From positions 186,001 to 250,000 of the forward strand of contig NZ_FTOT01000004.1 of assembly GCF_900156815.1 (NCBI RefSeq): a DNA stretch of 64,000 nt, given 5' to 3'. Under the pieces are notes generated by a model. That model had not been told where the DNA came from. It saw only the letters and a program-made list of their open reading frames with translations, and ran no database searches. Each line of letters opens with the position of its first letter. The first letter of the stretch is position 1. Of the stretch, positions 26,134-35,595 are shown in pieces. The DNA comes from Gemmobacter megaterium. Lineage in GTDB: Bacteria; Pseudomonadota; Alphaproteobacteria; Rhodobacterales; Rhodobacteraceae. The position numbers and the translations under genes are program-made.

Positions 26134-28244
26134 CAGGCGGCCACCGGCATGGAGGGCTTGCCGCGATGACGCAACAGATGCTGCACCACAAAGGCAATCC
26201 CCAGCGCAAAGCCTGCCAGATCGGTTTCCATGCCCGGCGTGACCAGCAAGATGCCTGCTCCCAGCGCCATCGCGCGCTCCCACATGGCGGCCGGTGCGAC
26301 GAGGAAGCCGACAACCGCCACACCCCACAGCCCGACCGCAAACGCCGCCTGCGCCAGTGTCCACAGGAACTCTGCCCAATAGCCGAAGGTTTCGGCAAAG
26401 AACGACCCCGGATAGGGCTCTTGCAACATCAGCACCGGCGAATAGACGGCGATGAACGGCATGACGAACCCGGCAATCGCAAGTTTGGTCGCGTCGATGG
26501 AAATGCGCAGCCCCGACACCTTTGCCATCGGTGCCGCGGCGAAACAGGCCAGCGCGACAGGCGGGGTCAGGTCCGCCATGATGCCAAAGTAGAACACGAA
26601 CATATGGCTGACCAGCAGCGGCACGCCCAGTTGTTCCAGCGCAGGCCCGGCCAGCGACGAGGTGATGATGTAGTTCGGAATCGTCGGAATCCCCATGCCC
26701 AGGATCAGGCAGGTGATCATCACCAGCACCAGCGACAGGAAGAGGTTGTTCTCGCCAATACGGATCACGGCACCGATAAAGGTCGAGGCGATGCCGGTCA
26801 GCGTCAGCGTTCCGATCACGATGCCGACGATGGCGCAAGCGGCCGCGACCGGCAGCGCATTGCGCGCACCCTGTGCCAGCGAATCCCGCACGATCACCAG
26901 CGCCTGCCGCCCGCCCCGCAGCACCACACAGGCCGCCAGCAGCACGCCGATCACGATCATCAGCAGGTTGACGCCGAACTTGAGGAACGCCGCCGATGCC
27001 AGCCCCAGGGCGATCCAGAAGGCAAAGCGGAAGGCAACCGGCCCGATGGTGGCCGCGATGGCCATGCCCAGGATCAGCACCACGACCAGCGCCAGCGCCA
27101 TGGACCCGGCAAAGATCGGCGTATAGTTGGCAAACAGCATATAGACCAGCGCGCCCAGCGGGATCAGCAGCATCCACTGTTTCTTCAACGCCTGCCACGG
27201 GCTGGGCAGTTCGTTGCGGGGCAGGCCCAGCAGGCCGTGCTTGCCCGATTCCAGATACACGCTCCAGAAACACACGCCGAAGTACAGCAGCGCGGGCACG
27301 ATAGCGGCGCGCACCACATCGCCATAGGGCAGGTTCAGCGTTTCGGCCATGATGAAGGCGACCGCACCCATCACCGGCGGCAGGATCTGCCCGCCCATCG
27401 AGGCAGTCGCCTCGATCCCGCCGGCAAAGGCGGGGCGAAAGCCGGATTTCTTCATCAACGGAATGGTGAATTGCCCCGAGGCCACCACATTGGCGACGCC
27501 CGAACCCGAGATGGTGCCCATCAGCGCCGAGGACAGCGTGCAGACCTGCGCCGCGCCACCGCGCCAGTGCCCGACAAGGCCAAGCGCAACGTCGTTGAAC
27601 AGATCCAGCATCCCGGCGCGTTCCAGAAACGCCGCAAAGACCACGAAGATGAAGATATAGGCCGACGACACATAGACCGGAGAGCCATAGATCCCCTCGG
27701 TGCCAAAGCCGAAATGCTCGATCAGCATGTCCCAGTCATAGCCGCGATGGCCCAGCAGCCCCGGCAGGTGCTGCCCCCAGGCGCAATAGGCAAGGAAGAT
27801 CCCGGCAATGATCGCCAGCGGCCAGCCCATCAGCCGCCGCGCCAGCCAGAACACCAGCGCCATCAGGACGGCACCGACGATCAGATCCGCCGTGGTCAGG
27901 AAATTCGACCGCAGGATCAGATCCTTGTAGAACACCCAGTTGTACAGGCCCGTGCCAAACCCGAGTATGCCCAGCACCCAGTAAACCCCTTGCCCCATGC
28001 GGGTCTTGGCCAGCAGGTTGCCGATCAGCACGAACCCCAGCAGCAGCAGGAATCCGACATGCATGGCCCGGACGATCTGGCTGGCCAGCGCGCCATAGGC
28101 CGCCACCCAAAGTTGGAACAGGGAAAAGGTAAAGGCGATCCAGAAGGCGATGCGGCCCGGCAGGCCGGTGCCGAAACCGGGGGGCAGGCCCTCGACCTTT
28201 TCGTCGGCGGTAGGGGTATCCTTGGAATGGGGCAACTGGCTCAT
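26133..28244 (-). CDS. TRAP transporter fused permease (4TM + 12TM)
   Basis: A 703-residue membrane protein that joins the small (DctQ-like) and large (DctM-like) TRAP permease subunits, as is usual for TAXI systems. It drives solute uptake with a sodium or proton gradient. It has about 16 hydrophobic segments. The large-domain hallmarks are GSGVANVVASGQFTIPLM, GGQILPPVMGAVAFIMAE, and LGMGIPTIPNYIITSSLAGP near residue 510. The N terminus is cytoplasmic and polar. GAGGA precedes the ATG. It is downstream of its binding protein across a hairpin that probably lowers its expression relative to the receptor. Confidence 0.92.
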   Translation of the reverse strand: MSQLPHSKDTPTADEKVEGLPPGFGTGLPGRIAFWIAFTFSLFQLWVAAYGALASQIVRAMHVGFLLLLGFVLIGNLLAKTRMGQGVYWVLGILGFGTGLYNWVFYKDLILRSNFLTTADLIVGAVLMALVFWLARRLMGWPLAIIAGIFLAYCAWGQHLPGLLGHRGYDWDMLIEHFGFGTEGIYGSPVYVSSAYIFIFVVFAAFLERAGMLDLFNDVALGLVGHWRGGAAQVCTLSSALMGTISGSGVANVVASGQFTIPLMKKSGFRPAFAGGIEATASMGGQILPPVMGAVAFIMAETLNLPYGDVVRAAIVPALLYFGVCFWSVYLESGKHGLLGLPRNELPSPWQALKKQWMLLIPLGALVYMLFANYTPIFAGSMALALVVVLILGMAIAATIGPVAFRFAFWIALGLASAAFLKFGVNLLMIVIGVLLAACVVLRGGRQALVIVRDSLAQGARNALPVAAACAIVGIVIGTLTLTGIASTFIGAVIRIGENNLFLSLVLVMITCLILGMGIPTIPNYIITSSLAGPALEQLGVPLLVSHMFVFYFGIMADLTPPVALACFAAAPMAKVSGLRISIDATKLAIAGFVMPFIAVYSPVLMLQEPYPGSFFAETFGYWAEFLWTLAQAAFAVGLWGVAVVGFLVAPAAMWERAMALGAGILLVTPGMETDLAGFALGIAFVVQHLLRHRGKPSMPVAA

Positions 28245-28316
28245 GGCGTTTCCTCGTGGCCGGGAAGAGAGACGAAGGAACGCGCCGGGCTGGCCCGCGC
28301 GTTCCCGCTGGGGTCA

Positions 28317-28338
28317 GGCAGGGGGGATGCCCCCTGCC
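28317..28338. promoter_or_regulatory. intercistronic stem-loop between TRAP receptor and permease
   Basis: A nine-base perfect stem, GGCAGGGGG at 28317-28325 and CCCCCTGCC at 28330-28338, with a four-base loop and no T-run. It lies in the 104-base gap between the binding-protein stop and the permease start. Such hairpins often stabilise or partly terminate the upstream message so that more receptor than permease is made. It is nearly the same hairpin as at 24227-24249. Confidence 0.55.
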
Positions 28339-28348
28339 CGTCCGCCCG

Positions 28349-29305
28349 TCACTTCAGGACGCCGATTTCGCGGTAGTACTTTTCAGCACCCGGATGCAGC
28401 GGGATCGGCAGCGCCTGCACCGCCTTTGCCGGATCCAGCGCCGAGGCCGCCGAATGGGCCGCGCGCAGCTTGTCGATGTTTTCAAACATCAGTTTGGTCA
28501 TCTGGTAGACGGTTTCTTCGGACACCTTCTCCGACGTGACCAGAATGTTCGTCACTGCGGCCGTCGGCACTTCGGCATCCTGGCCATTGTAGGTGCCCGC
28601 GGGGATCACTGCCGCCTTGTAGGGCGCCCCGATGGAATTCACGATCTCGGCAGGAATCGAAACGATGGTGATCTCGTGGGTGGTGGACAGATCCTTGATG
28701 AAGGCGGCCCCCAACCCCGAGGATTGCAGCGTCGATTGCAACTGGCGGTTCTTGATCAGTTCGGCGGATTCCGAATAGGGCAGATATTCCACCTTGCCCA
28801 TGTCGCCATAGCTCATGCCAGCCGCGGCAAAGATGGCGCGGGCGTTCAACTCGGTGCCCGAGGCCGGGGCGCCGACGGAAATGGTCTTGCCCTTGAGATC
28901 GGCAATGGTTTCGATCCCGGCCGATTTCTCGGCGATGATCTGGATGTAGTTGTCATACATCCCGCCAATGGCGCGCAGATTGGTCAGCGGCGCCTTGAAG
29001 CCCGCTTCCTCGCGGCCTTCCCAGCCTGCCATCACGGAATCGCCCAGAGCAAAGGCCACTTCGCCCCGGCCAGCCGCCAGCAGGTTCAGGTTCTCGACCG
29101 ATGCCTTGGTGGCCTGCACCTGGGTCCGCGCGCCCGAGATGCCACCGGCATACAGCTCCGACAGCGCCACACCCAGCGGATAATAGACGCCCGAGGTGCC
29201 GCCGGTCAGCACGTTGATGAATTCGGCCCGCGCCGCCGTGGCGCTCAGACCGACGCTGGCCGCGCCGAGTGCGGCGCCCGCGATGATGGTGAACATGCGA
29301 GTCAT
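28349..29305 (-). CDS. TAXI family TRAP transporter solute-binding protein
   Basis: A 318-residue periplasmic receptor of the TAXI (TRAP-associated extracytoplasmic immunogenic) type. The signal peptide MTRMFTIIAGAALGAASVGL ends at ATAARA. The TAXI core is clear: LTGGTSGVYYPLGVALSELY, VQATKASVENLNLLAAGRGE, FALGDSVMAGW, and GKTISVGAPASGTELNARAI. A GGGAGGGG site precedes the ATG. It is separated from the two-component genes by 274 bases that contain two matched palindromes, so it probably starts its own regulated transcript. Known TAXI ligands include glutamate and other organic acids; the ligand here is unknown. Confidence 0.92.
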   Translation of the reverse strand: MTRMFTIIAGAALGAASVGLSATAARAEFINVLTGGTSGVYYPLGVALSELYAGGISGARTQVQATKASVENLNLLAAGRGEVAFALGDSVMAGWEGREEAGFKAPLTNLRAIGGMYDNYIQIIAEKSAGIETIADLKGKTISVGAPASGTELNARAIFAAAGMSYGDMGKVEYLPYSESAELIKNRQLQSTLQSSGLGAAFIKDLSTTHEITIVSIPAEIVNSIGAPYKAAVIPAGTYNGQDAEVPTAAVTNILVTSEKVSEETVYQMTKLMFENIDKLRAAHSAASALDPAKAVQALPIPLHPGAEKYYREIGVLK

Positions 29306-29467
29306 GGGTATTCCCCTCCCTTGTGAATCGACCTTCAGGGTGGGCGCCCGAACGGCATGAACGAAGCATTTTTTTCAAGGCGCCCGTTTCTCGGGCGGTT
29401 CTGGCGAAAATTCACCGGAAACAAGGCGGTAACAAAATCGTTGCCTGCGCGTGATCTGGCCCGGTGC

Positions 29468-29512
29468 TGGCGGAATTCCGCCAGGGCGCCCAGGGCTGGC
29501 GAAATTCCGCCC
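29468..29512. promoter_or_regulatory. two matched palindromes upstream of the TAXI receptor gene (possible regulator sites)
   Basis: TGGCGGAATTCCGCCA at 29468-29483 is a perfect 16-base palindrome. TGGCGAAATTCCGCCC at 29497-29512 is a near copy, with centres 29 bases apart, close to three helical turns. They lie 160-210 bases upstream of the receptor gene's start on the minus strand, the usual place for activator sites. A weaker half-match begins at 29402. The NtrC-type regulator encoded just upstream is the obvious candidate to bind them. No sigma-54 promoter could be found between them and the gene. Confidence 0.55.
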
Positions 29513-29579
29513 GCGTTCCGGTGCCGGGTCGAGGATGCGGGACAGGCGCGCGTAATGCCGGAGCGGGCCGCGCGCCGTC

Positions 29580-30929
29580 TCAGGCGCCGTCCCCCTCCCG
29601 CAAGCCATAGCGGGCGATCTTTTCGTTCAACGTGCGGCGCGGCACCCCCAGAAGCTCCGCCGCCGCCGCCGAAGACCCGCCACACCGTGCCAGCGCCTCG
29701 GCAATCACCTGCGCCTCGAACACCGCCACGCGGCGCGGCAAGGGCAGCCGGTCATCCGGGGTCGCACTGGGCATCGGCCCCCGCCCGGAATCGTCGCGCA
29801 GTCCCAACACGTGACGTTCTGCCGCCGCCTGCAGCTGCGGCAGGTTGCCGGGCCAGGCACGGGCGCGCAACACCTCCATCTCGGCAGGGCCGGGTTCGGG
29901 CGCAGGGCGGCGGAACCGGGCCGCCGCCTCGGTCAGGAACTGGGCATAAAGCGCCGCAATATCCTCGGGCCGTTCCGCAAGCGAGGGCACACGCAGCCCC
30001 GCACTGGACAGGCGGAAGTACAGATCCTGCCGGAACCCGCCTTGCCGTGCCTGTCCGGCCAGATCACCCGTGGTAGAGGCGATCAGCCTTACATCCACCG
30101 GGCGCGGCGCATTGCCCCCCAGCCGCACGACCGCACGGTCCTGCAACACGCGGATCAGACGGGCCTGCAACCCGGACGACAGCGCCTGGATACCGGCCAG
30201 ATAGATCGTGCCGCCCGTGGCGAATTCGAACCGGCTCGCGCGCTCGGTGCTGGTGCCCGGCAAGGCGCCGCGTTCATGCCCGAACAGTTCCGCCTCCAGC
30301 GCCCCTTCGGGAATCGCGGCGCAATCCAACGCGACAAACTGCCGTCGCGCCCGGCGCGAAATGTCGTGGATCAGCCGCGCCAGCGTTTCGCGCCCGGTGC
30401 CCGCGTCGCCTGTCAGCAACAGATCGACGGGCACATCGGCCAGTTGCAACACCGCCTCGCGCAGATGGGCCATGGCGGGCGAACGCCCGATCAGGCGCTG
30501 GTCCACCCGGTCGCGGCGTGTCTGCGGGGCGCGGGCCTGGGCGATCTCGCGCCGCAGGCGGCGCCATTCGACGGCACGGTCCAGCACCGCCACCAGATAT
30601 TCGGCCATATAGGGCTTTTCGATGAAATCATGCGCACCTTCGCGCATCGCCGCCACCGCAACCGGCACATCGGCATGGGCCGACATCAGGATGACAGGCA
30701 GATCGGCATCACGCGCGCGCAGGCCCGCCATCAGCCTGTCGCCGGGCAGATCGGGCATCCGCAGATCCGTCAGCACCACATCGCAACGCGCCGGATCAAT
30801 CTCGGCCAGGGCGCGCACCGGGTCGGACCATGTGGCCACGGCAAAGCCAGAACTTTCCAGCCAATCCGCCGCCGCTGCGCACAGGTCGGGTTCGTCATCG
30901 ACAAAGGCAATCTGTCCGCGACTGGTCAT
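29580..30929 (-). CDS. NtrC/DctD-type response regulator with degenerate AAA+ motifs
   Basis: A 449-residue regulator: receiver domain (residues 5-120, phosphoacceptor Asp55 in VLTDLRMPD), AAA+ central domain (about 145-375) and a C-terminal Fis-type helix-turn-helix (SSAAAAELLGVPRRTLNEKI). The centre is badly altered. Walker A reads GDAGTGRE with Arg180 replacing the essential Lys. The sigma-54 contact loop is GALPGT (221-226) in place of GAFTGA. Walker B is TIYLAG in place of a sequence ending LDE, and the sensor-1 Asn is lost (ASTTGDL). The arginine-finger region FRQDLYFRL is intact. It therefore probably neither hydrolyses ATP nor activates sigma-54 polymerase. The start overlaps the kinase stop (ATGA). 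DctD-type control of the adjacent TAXI transporter is the likely job. Confidence 0.88.
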   Translation of the reverse strand: MTSRGQIAFVDDEPDLCAAAADWLESSGFAVATWSDPVRALAEIDPARCDVVLTDLRMPDLPGDRLMAGLRARDADLPVILMSAHADVPVAVAAMREGAHDFIEKPYMAEYLVAVLDRAVEWRRLRREIAQARAPQTRRDRVDQRLIGRSPAMAHLREAVLQLADVPVDLLLTGDAGTGRETLARLIHDISRRARRQFVALDCAAIPEGALEAELFGHERGALPGTSTERASRFEFATGGTIYLAGIQALSSGLQARLIRVLQDRAVVRLGGNAPRPVDVRLIASTTGDLAGQARQGGFRQDLYFRLSSAGLRVPSLAERPEDIAALYAQFLTEAAARFRRPAPEPGPAEMEVLRARAWPGNLPQLQAAAERHVLGLRDDSGRGPMPSATPDDRLPLPRRVAVFEAQVIAEALARCGGSSAAAAELLGVPRRTLNEKIARYGLREGDGA

Positions 30930-32740
30930 GCCGCCCGCCCCCTGGCCAGCGCGACAGGCAGGCGCACCGTGGCGGTGGTGCCGGTGGCATCCGTCCCGAA
31001 CCGCAGGCTGCCCTGCATCTGTTCCAGGAGCGATTGCACGATATACAGGCCAAGGCCCAACCCTTCGCCGGTGCGGGTGGTGACAAAGGGTTCCATCACG
31101 TCGTCAAGCAACTCGGGCGGAATGCCGGGGCCGGTGTCGGTGATCGTGATCTCCACCGCGTCGGGTCCACCTGCGACGGCCACCACAACCCGCCGGGGGC
31201 GGTCGGCGCGGGCCGTCGCCTCCAGCGCATTCAGCATCAGATTGGTCAGCACCTGTTCCAGACGCGGCCCGTCCCCCTGCACGGCGGGCAAGGCCGCGCG
31301 GGGCAGGTCAAGCCTTGCGCCCAGTTCCCGCGCGCGCGGCTGCACCAGTTCCGCCGCCACCGTCAGAACGGGTTCCAGCCCCACGGGGCCCAGCGCCACC
31401 GGCACCTGACGGCTGCCAAATCCGCGCAGCCGCGCGACAACCCCCTGCAACCGGCGCAGCATCGACCGCGACCGCCCCAGGGCCGGGGCCAGCCGGTCCG
31501 CCGCACCGCGGGCCCCATGCAGTTCTGCCGCGGCAAGGTTGTTGTCCAGCGCCGACAGCGACTGTCCCACCTCGTGCACGATGGCCGCCGACATGCGGCC
31601 CAGCACGGCCAGCTTGGCCGAATGGATCAGACTTTCCTGGGTGCGCCGCAACTCCGCCTCGGCCCGCCGCCGCTCCTCGACCTCTGCGGCCAGTTCGCGG
31701 GTACGTTCCTCGACCCGCGCCTCCAGCCGGTCGGCCTCGACCAGACGCAGGCGCAGGATCTGGCGGCGCTGCATCACCACCAGCGCAAAGGCCGACAGCA
31801 GGAACCCCGCCGCCGCCGTCACCGCCGCCACCAACAGCGCCTGGGTCCGGGCCTCGGCCATCGGCAGCGCCTGCAACAGCCGCCAGTCGGTGCCCGGAAC
31901 CATACCAAAGCCAAGCCGCACCTGCCCCTGCCCCGCACGTGACATCACCCGATCCTCGACCGGTAACGGCTCTGCCTCGGCCAGGGACAGCCCGGCATAG
32001 CGTTGCTCCTGCGCGATACGGTCCAGCCGCTGCGGGTCCAGCGGGGCCAGCGGGCGAAAGCGCCAGCCGGGCACCGAGGACAGAAACACCACCCCATCGG
32101 CATCCGCCACCGCCGCAAGTTCCCCCGCGCGGGACCAGGCGGCCTCCATTCCGCCCAGATCCATCTTGACCACCGCAACCCCGCCCGGCGCATCGGCAGG
32201 CCCAAGCCGCGCCGACAGAAAGGCGCCGGGCCGCCCGGTTGTCACGCCGATGGCATAGTAATGCGCCGCGCCCTGCCGCATGGCCTGAAGGAAATAGGGG
32301 CGAAAGCTGTAGTTCATGCCCACGAAACTGCCCGGCTCGTTCCAGTTCGATGCGGCCAGCGTCAGGCCGCTGGGCGCGACAAGATACACTTCGTCCGCGC
32401 CGGTCAGATCGCGCATCCGTTGCAGATACCCGTTGGCCGCCGCCACAGCCGATGCATCGCCGGGACGATCCAGCGCCGCCCACAGGCGCGGATCCTCGCC
32501 CAGCACGCGCGGCAGATGGCGCAGGCGCTCCACCTCGGAGCCAAGCCCGTGGGCGGTGATCGACAGGCGGTCCTCCAGCCGGGCATCGAGGGCGCCCAGC
32601 CCGTTGCGCCAACTGGCCATGCCCGCCGCCCCCGCAGCCAACACAGACACCAGCGCCATCGCGCCCAGCACCGCGACGCGCGGCGGCGCAATGCCGGGCG
32701 CGGCAGGCGGTGCGGCCCTCTGTGCGGCTCGTTCGGTCAT
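30926..32740 (-). CDS. DctB-like sensor histidine kinase
   Basis: A 604-residue membrane kinase. TM1 lies near residues 22-43, a large periplasmic double-Cache-like sensor spans about 45-300 ([16 protein letters not shown] is a typical dCache segment), and TM2 lies near 302-323. A coiled coil follows at 335-385 and then the H box, VHEVGQSL, with phosphorylated His389. The ATPase domain has N ([11 protein letters not shown]), G1 (DTGPGIP) and G2 ([11 protein letters not shown]) boxes. C4-dicarboxylate kinases of the DctB class share this layout. AAAGGA stands before the start. It forms a translationally coupled pair with the regulator and is divergent from phnC. Confidence 0.88.
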   Translation of the reverse strand: MTERAAQRAAPPAAPGIAPPRVAVLGAMALVSVLAAGAAGMASWRNGLGALDARLEDRLSITAHGLGSEVERLRHLPRVLGEDPRLWAALDRPGDASAVAAANGYLQRMRDLTGADEVYLVAPSGLTLAASNWNEPGSFVGMNYSFRPYFLQAMRQGAAHYYAIGVTTGRPGAFLSARLGPADAPGGVAVVKMDLGGMEAAWSRAGELAAVADADGVVFLSSVPGWRFRPLAPLDPQRLDRIAQEQRYAGLSLAEAEPLPVEDRVMSRAGQGQVRLGFGMVPGTDWRLLQALPMAEARTQALLVAAVTAAAGFLLSAFALVVMQRRQILRLRLVEADRLEARVEERTRELAAEVEERRRAEAELRRTQESLIHSAKLAVLGRMSAAIVHEVGQSLSALDNNLAAAELHGARGAADRLAPALGRSRSMLRRLQGVVARLRGFGSRQVPVALGPVGLEPVLTVAAELVQPRARELGARLDLPRAALPAVQGDGPRLEQVLTNLMLNALEATARADRPRRVVVAVAGGPDAVEITITDTGPGIPPELLDDVMEPFVTTRTGEGLGLGLYIVQSLLEQMQGSLRFGTDATGTTATVRLPVALARGRAA

Positions 32741-32820
32741 GCCGGTCCTTTCGCTTGCGATGGCACCGAGTGTTATCGGCCCCCACCCCGGCGGGCAAGC
32801 GTCGCAAAACCTTCAACGAA

Positions 32821-32838
32821 CCGTCGGCGGCCTGTCAC
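32821..32838 (+). promoter_or_regulatory. possible Pho box upstream of phnC
   Basis: CTGTCAC at 32832-32838 is a good PhoB half-site. CCGTCGG sits exactly 11 bases earlier and a weaker CCTTCAA another 11 bases before that, the spacing PhoB uses. It lies 42 bases before the phnC start. Only one of the three repeats is strong, so this is a tentative call supported by the usual phosphate control of phosphonate transport genes. Confidence 0.3.
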
Positions 32839-32880
32839 AGCCCGCGCCTAGGACTCGCCCCGACGCAAGCCGGAGGCACC

Positions 32881-33699
32881 ATGCTGGACGTTCGAAACCT
32901 GACCCGCATCTTCGGAACCCGCGCGGCGGTGGATCATGTCAGCTTTGCCGTGGACCGCCCCGCCTTTGTCGGGATCATCGGGCGCTCGGGGGCGGGCAAG
33001 TCCACATTGCTGCGCATGATGAACCGGCTGACCGATGCCAGTTCGGGGCAGATTCTGGTCGACGGGCAGGATGTGCTGGCCCTGCGTGGCGCTGATCGCC
33101 GCCAATGGCAAGGCAACTGCGCGATGATCTTTCAGCAGTTCAACCTTGTTCCCCGTATGGATGTGGCCTCGAACGTGCTGCACGGCATCCTGTCGCGGCG
33201 CTCGACCCTGGCCACCATGTTCAACCTGTGGCCCCGTGCCGACATCCTCAAGGCGCTGGAGATCCTCGACCGGCTGGGCATTGCCGAACAGGCCCCCAAA
33301 CGCGCCGAGGCGCTGTCGGGCGGCCAGCAGCAGCGCGTCGCCATCGCCCGCGCGCTGATGCAGGATCCCAGGATCATCCTGGCCGACGAACCCATCGCCA
33401 GCCTTGATCCGATGAACGCCCAGGTGGTGATGGACACGCTGAAACGCATCAATGTCGAGGATGGCCGCATGGTCATCGCCAACCTGCACACGCTGGACAC
33501 CGCGCGGCGCTATTGCGACCGCGTGATCGGAATGCGCGACGGCCGGGTGGTGTTCGACGGGACGCCCGACCAGCTGTCCACCGGCGTCGCGCGCGACATC
33601 TATGGCGCCGATGCCAGCTTCAATGAATCCGCCACTTCGACCGCTATTCCCACCGAAACGGCCCCCGACCGCGCCTATGCGGACCGGATGCTGAGCTGA
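32881..33699 (+). CDS. phnC: phosphonate ABC transporter ATP-binding protein
   Basis: A 272-residue ATPase of the phosphonate importer. Walker A is GRSGAGKST (near residues 35-43), the Q-loop [14 protein letters not shown] is characteristic of PhnC, the signature is [15 protein letters not shown], Walker B is [13 protein letters not shown], and the switch His is in NLHTLD. The start at 32881 has GGAGG six bases upstream. About 25 low-complexity residues follow the end of the usual fold. It opens the run phnC-phnD-phnE-phnE-hexapeptide gene. Confidence 0.95.
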   Translation: MLDVRNLTRIFGTRAAVDHVSFAVDRPAFVGIIGRSGAGKSTLLRMMNRLTDASSGQILVDGQDVLALRGADRRQWQGNCAMIFQQFNLVPRMDVASNVLHGILSRRSTLATMFNLWPRADILKALEILDRLGIAEQAPKRAEALSGGQQQRVAIARALMQDPRIILADEPIASLDPMNAQVVMDTLKRINVEDGRMVIANLHTLDTARRYCDRVIGMRDGRVVFDGTPDQLSTGVARDIYGADASFNESATSTAIPTETAPDRAYADRMLS

Positions 33700-33727
33700 T
33701 CCCGTAACCCCACCCATGGAGCACCCC

Positions 33728-34636
33728 ATGAAAACGCTTGCCGCCACCCTGCTGGCCGCCACCACCGCCCTTGCCTCGGCCGCCTCGGCCCAGGGCATCA
33801 CCCAGTTCAACATCGGCATTCTGGGCGGCGAAAACGCGCAGGACCGCATGGTTTCGACCGAGTGCCTGCGCAGCAAGACCGAAGAACTGCTTGGCGTGCC
33901 AGTCAAGCTGTTCACCCCGGCCGACTATGACGGCGTGATCCAGGGCCTGCTGGGCGGGACGCTGGACTATGCCTGGCTGGGCGCCTCGGCCTATGCCAAG
34001 ACCTATCTGACCAACCCCGAGGCGGTCGAAGTGCTGCTGACCAAGCAGAACGTGGACGGCACGACCGGCTATTACGCCATCGGCTTTGCCCGTGCGGATT
34101 CGGGCATCCGGTCCATGGCCGACGCCAAGGGCAAGTCCTTTGCCTTTGCCGATCCCAACTCGACCTCGGGCTATCTGGTGCCGGGTGCGGAACTGACGGA
34201 AACCTTCGGACCGCTGGAGCAGTATTTCTCGGAAGTGCGCTTTTCTGGCGGGCACGAGCAGTCCATCGTCGGCGTGGCAAACGGCGATTTCGCGGCCGGC
34301 GTGTCCTGGGCCGATGGTCTGGGCAACTGGGAAGACGGGTTCAACTCGGGCGCATTTCGCAAGGCATCGGATTCCGGTCTGGTGGACATGAACGACCTGA
34401 CCGAGATCTGGCGGTCCAAGCTGATCCCCGAAGGGCCGATGGTGATCCGCAAGTCCCTGCCGCAAGACGTCAAGGACAAGATGTTCGCCATGCTGGACAC
34501 GATGTGGGAAACCGATCCGGCCTGCGGCTACAACGTGGCCGCTGGCGACGCCAAGGATTTCGTTCCGGTGAAACACGAGGATTATCTGGGCATCATCGCG
34601 GCGCGGAAGTTGCAGGAATCCGCCAGGAAAAACTGA
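33728..34636 (+). CDS. phnD: phosphonate ABC transporter substrate-binding protein
   Basis: A 302-residue periplasmic receptor for phosphonates. The signal peptide (MKTLAATLLAATTALASAASA) precedes the conserved IGILGGENAQDRM. Typical PhnD segments follow: YDGVIQGLLGGTLDYAWLG, and ADPNSTSGYLVPG, which forms part of the phosphonate pocket. The ATG at 33728 with GGAG six bases upstream is preferred over one four codons earlier. It lies between phnC and the two permease genes. Confidence 0.95.
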   Translation: MKTLAATLLAATTALASAASAQGITQFNIGILGGENAQDRMVSTECLRSKTEELLGVPVKLFTPADYDGVIQGLLGGTLDYAWLGASAYAKTYLTNPEAVEVLLTKQNVDGTTGYYAIGFARADSGIRSMADAKGKSFAFADPNSTSGYLVPGAELTETFGPLEQYFSEVRFSGGHEQSIVGVANGDFAAGVSWADGLGNWEDGFNSGAFRKASDSGLVDMNDLTEIWRSKLIPEGPMVIRKSLPQDVKDKMFAMLDTMWETDPACGYNVAAGDAKDFVPVKHEDYLGIIAARKLQESARKN

Positions 34637-34715
34637 GTTTTCAAGCGCCTCTGCCGTGTCCTCCCTGTCCGGGGGCACGGCAATTTCATATCCGCCCCCA
34701 GCCACGAGAGATCCC

Positions 34716-35591
34716 ATGGTCGACATAGCCTTCGGACCCAAGCGGGATCCGCACCCCGACCCCGGCCCCGCAGGCGCCGCCTATCTGGACCTGGTGCGCC
34801 GCCGCCGCATGTATGGCGGGATCCTGGTGGTGCTGTTCGTGGCGCTGATGGCCTCGGGGTTCCGGCTGACCGAAAGCCGCAATGCTGGCGGCTTCTGGCA
34901 AGGGCTGCCGCAGGTCTTCGATTTTCCCGCCGAAGTGCTGGCCGAGGCCTGGGACAAGCGCGCGAACCTGCCGGAGTTGTTTCTGGACCACCTCCCCGCG
35001 CTGATCGAGACATTGAACATCGCCGCCGTGTCCACCCTGCTTGGCGGATTGGCGGGGATGATGCTGGCCTTGTTGTCCACCCGCGGGCTGGCGCGCTGGC
35101 CGCGCCTGACGCCACTGTTCCGCCGCGCGATGGATGCCAGCCGTGCCATCCCCGAAATCGTCATCGCGCTTGTGCTGATCTATATCCTTGGCGGCGGCCC
35201 GGTGCCTGCGGTGGCGGCCATCGCGCTGCATACGGCGGGCGCGCTGGGAAAGCTGTTTTCCGAAGTGGCCGAGAATGCCGACCTGAAGCCGGTCGAGGGG
35301 CTTGCCTCGACCGGGGCGACCTGGGGGCAGCAGATGTATCTGGGCGTGATCCCGCAGGTGGCGCCGAACTGGATGTCCTATGCGCTGATGCGCTTTGAAA
35401 TCAACGTGCGGGCCAGCGCGATCCTTGGCTTCGTCGGCTCGGGCGGCATCGGCTATGACCTCAAGATCGCCATGCAATGGGGCATGGGCCGCTATGACGA
35501 GGTGGTGGCGATCTTTCTGCTGCTGTTCCTGGCCATCGTCGCCATCGACCGGCTGTCCGACCACGCGCGCCACCGTCTGGTGAAAGGCTGA
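34716..35591 (+). CDS. phnE: phosphonate ABC transporter permease, first subunit
   Basis: A 291-residue inner-membrane permease with about six helices, starting with GGILVVLFVALMASG near residue 37. The ATPase-contact (EAA) loop is GLASTGATWGQQMYLGVIPQVAP, and GFVGSGGIGYDL is typical of PhnE. The start at 34716 (GAGAGA upstream) is preferred to a GTG 20 codons earlier. A second, longer permease starts 4 bases after its stop, so the channel is likely a heterodimer. Confidence 0.93.
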   Translation: MVDIAFGPKRDPHPDPGPAGAAYLDLVRRRRMYGGILVVLFVALMASGFRLTESRNAGGFWQGLPQVFDFPAEVLAEAWDKRANLPELFLDHLPALIETLNIAAVSTLLGGLAGMMLALLSTRGLARWPRLTPLFRRAMDASRAIPEIVIALVLIYILGGGPVPAVAAIALHTAGALGKLFSEVAENADLKPVEGLASTGATWGQQMYLGVIPQVAPNWMSYALMRFEINVRASAILGFVGSGGIGYDLKIAMQWGMGRYDEVVAIFLLLFLAIVAIDRLSDHARHRLVKG

Positions 35592-35595
35592 TCCC

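Noticed and set aside
29305-29460. A sigma-54 promoter for the TAXI transporter
   Set aside because: No GG-N10-GC pair fitting the consensus was found; the nearest match has a nine-base spacer.
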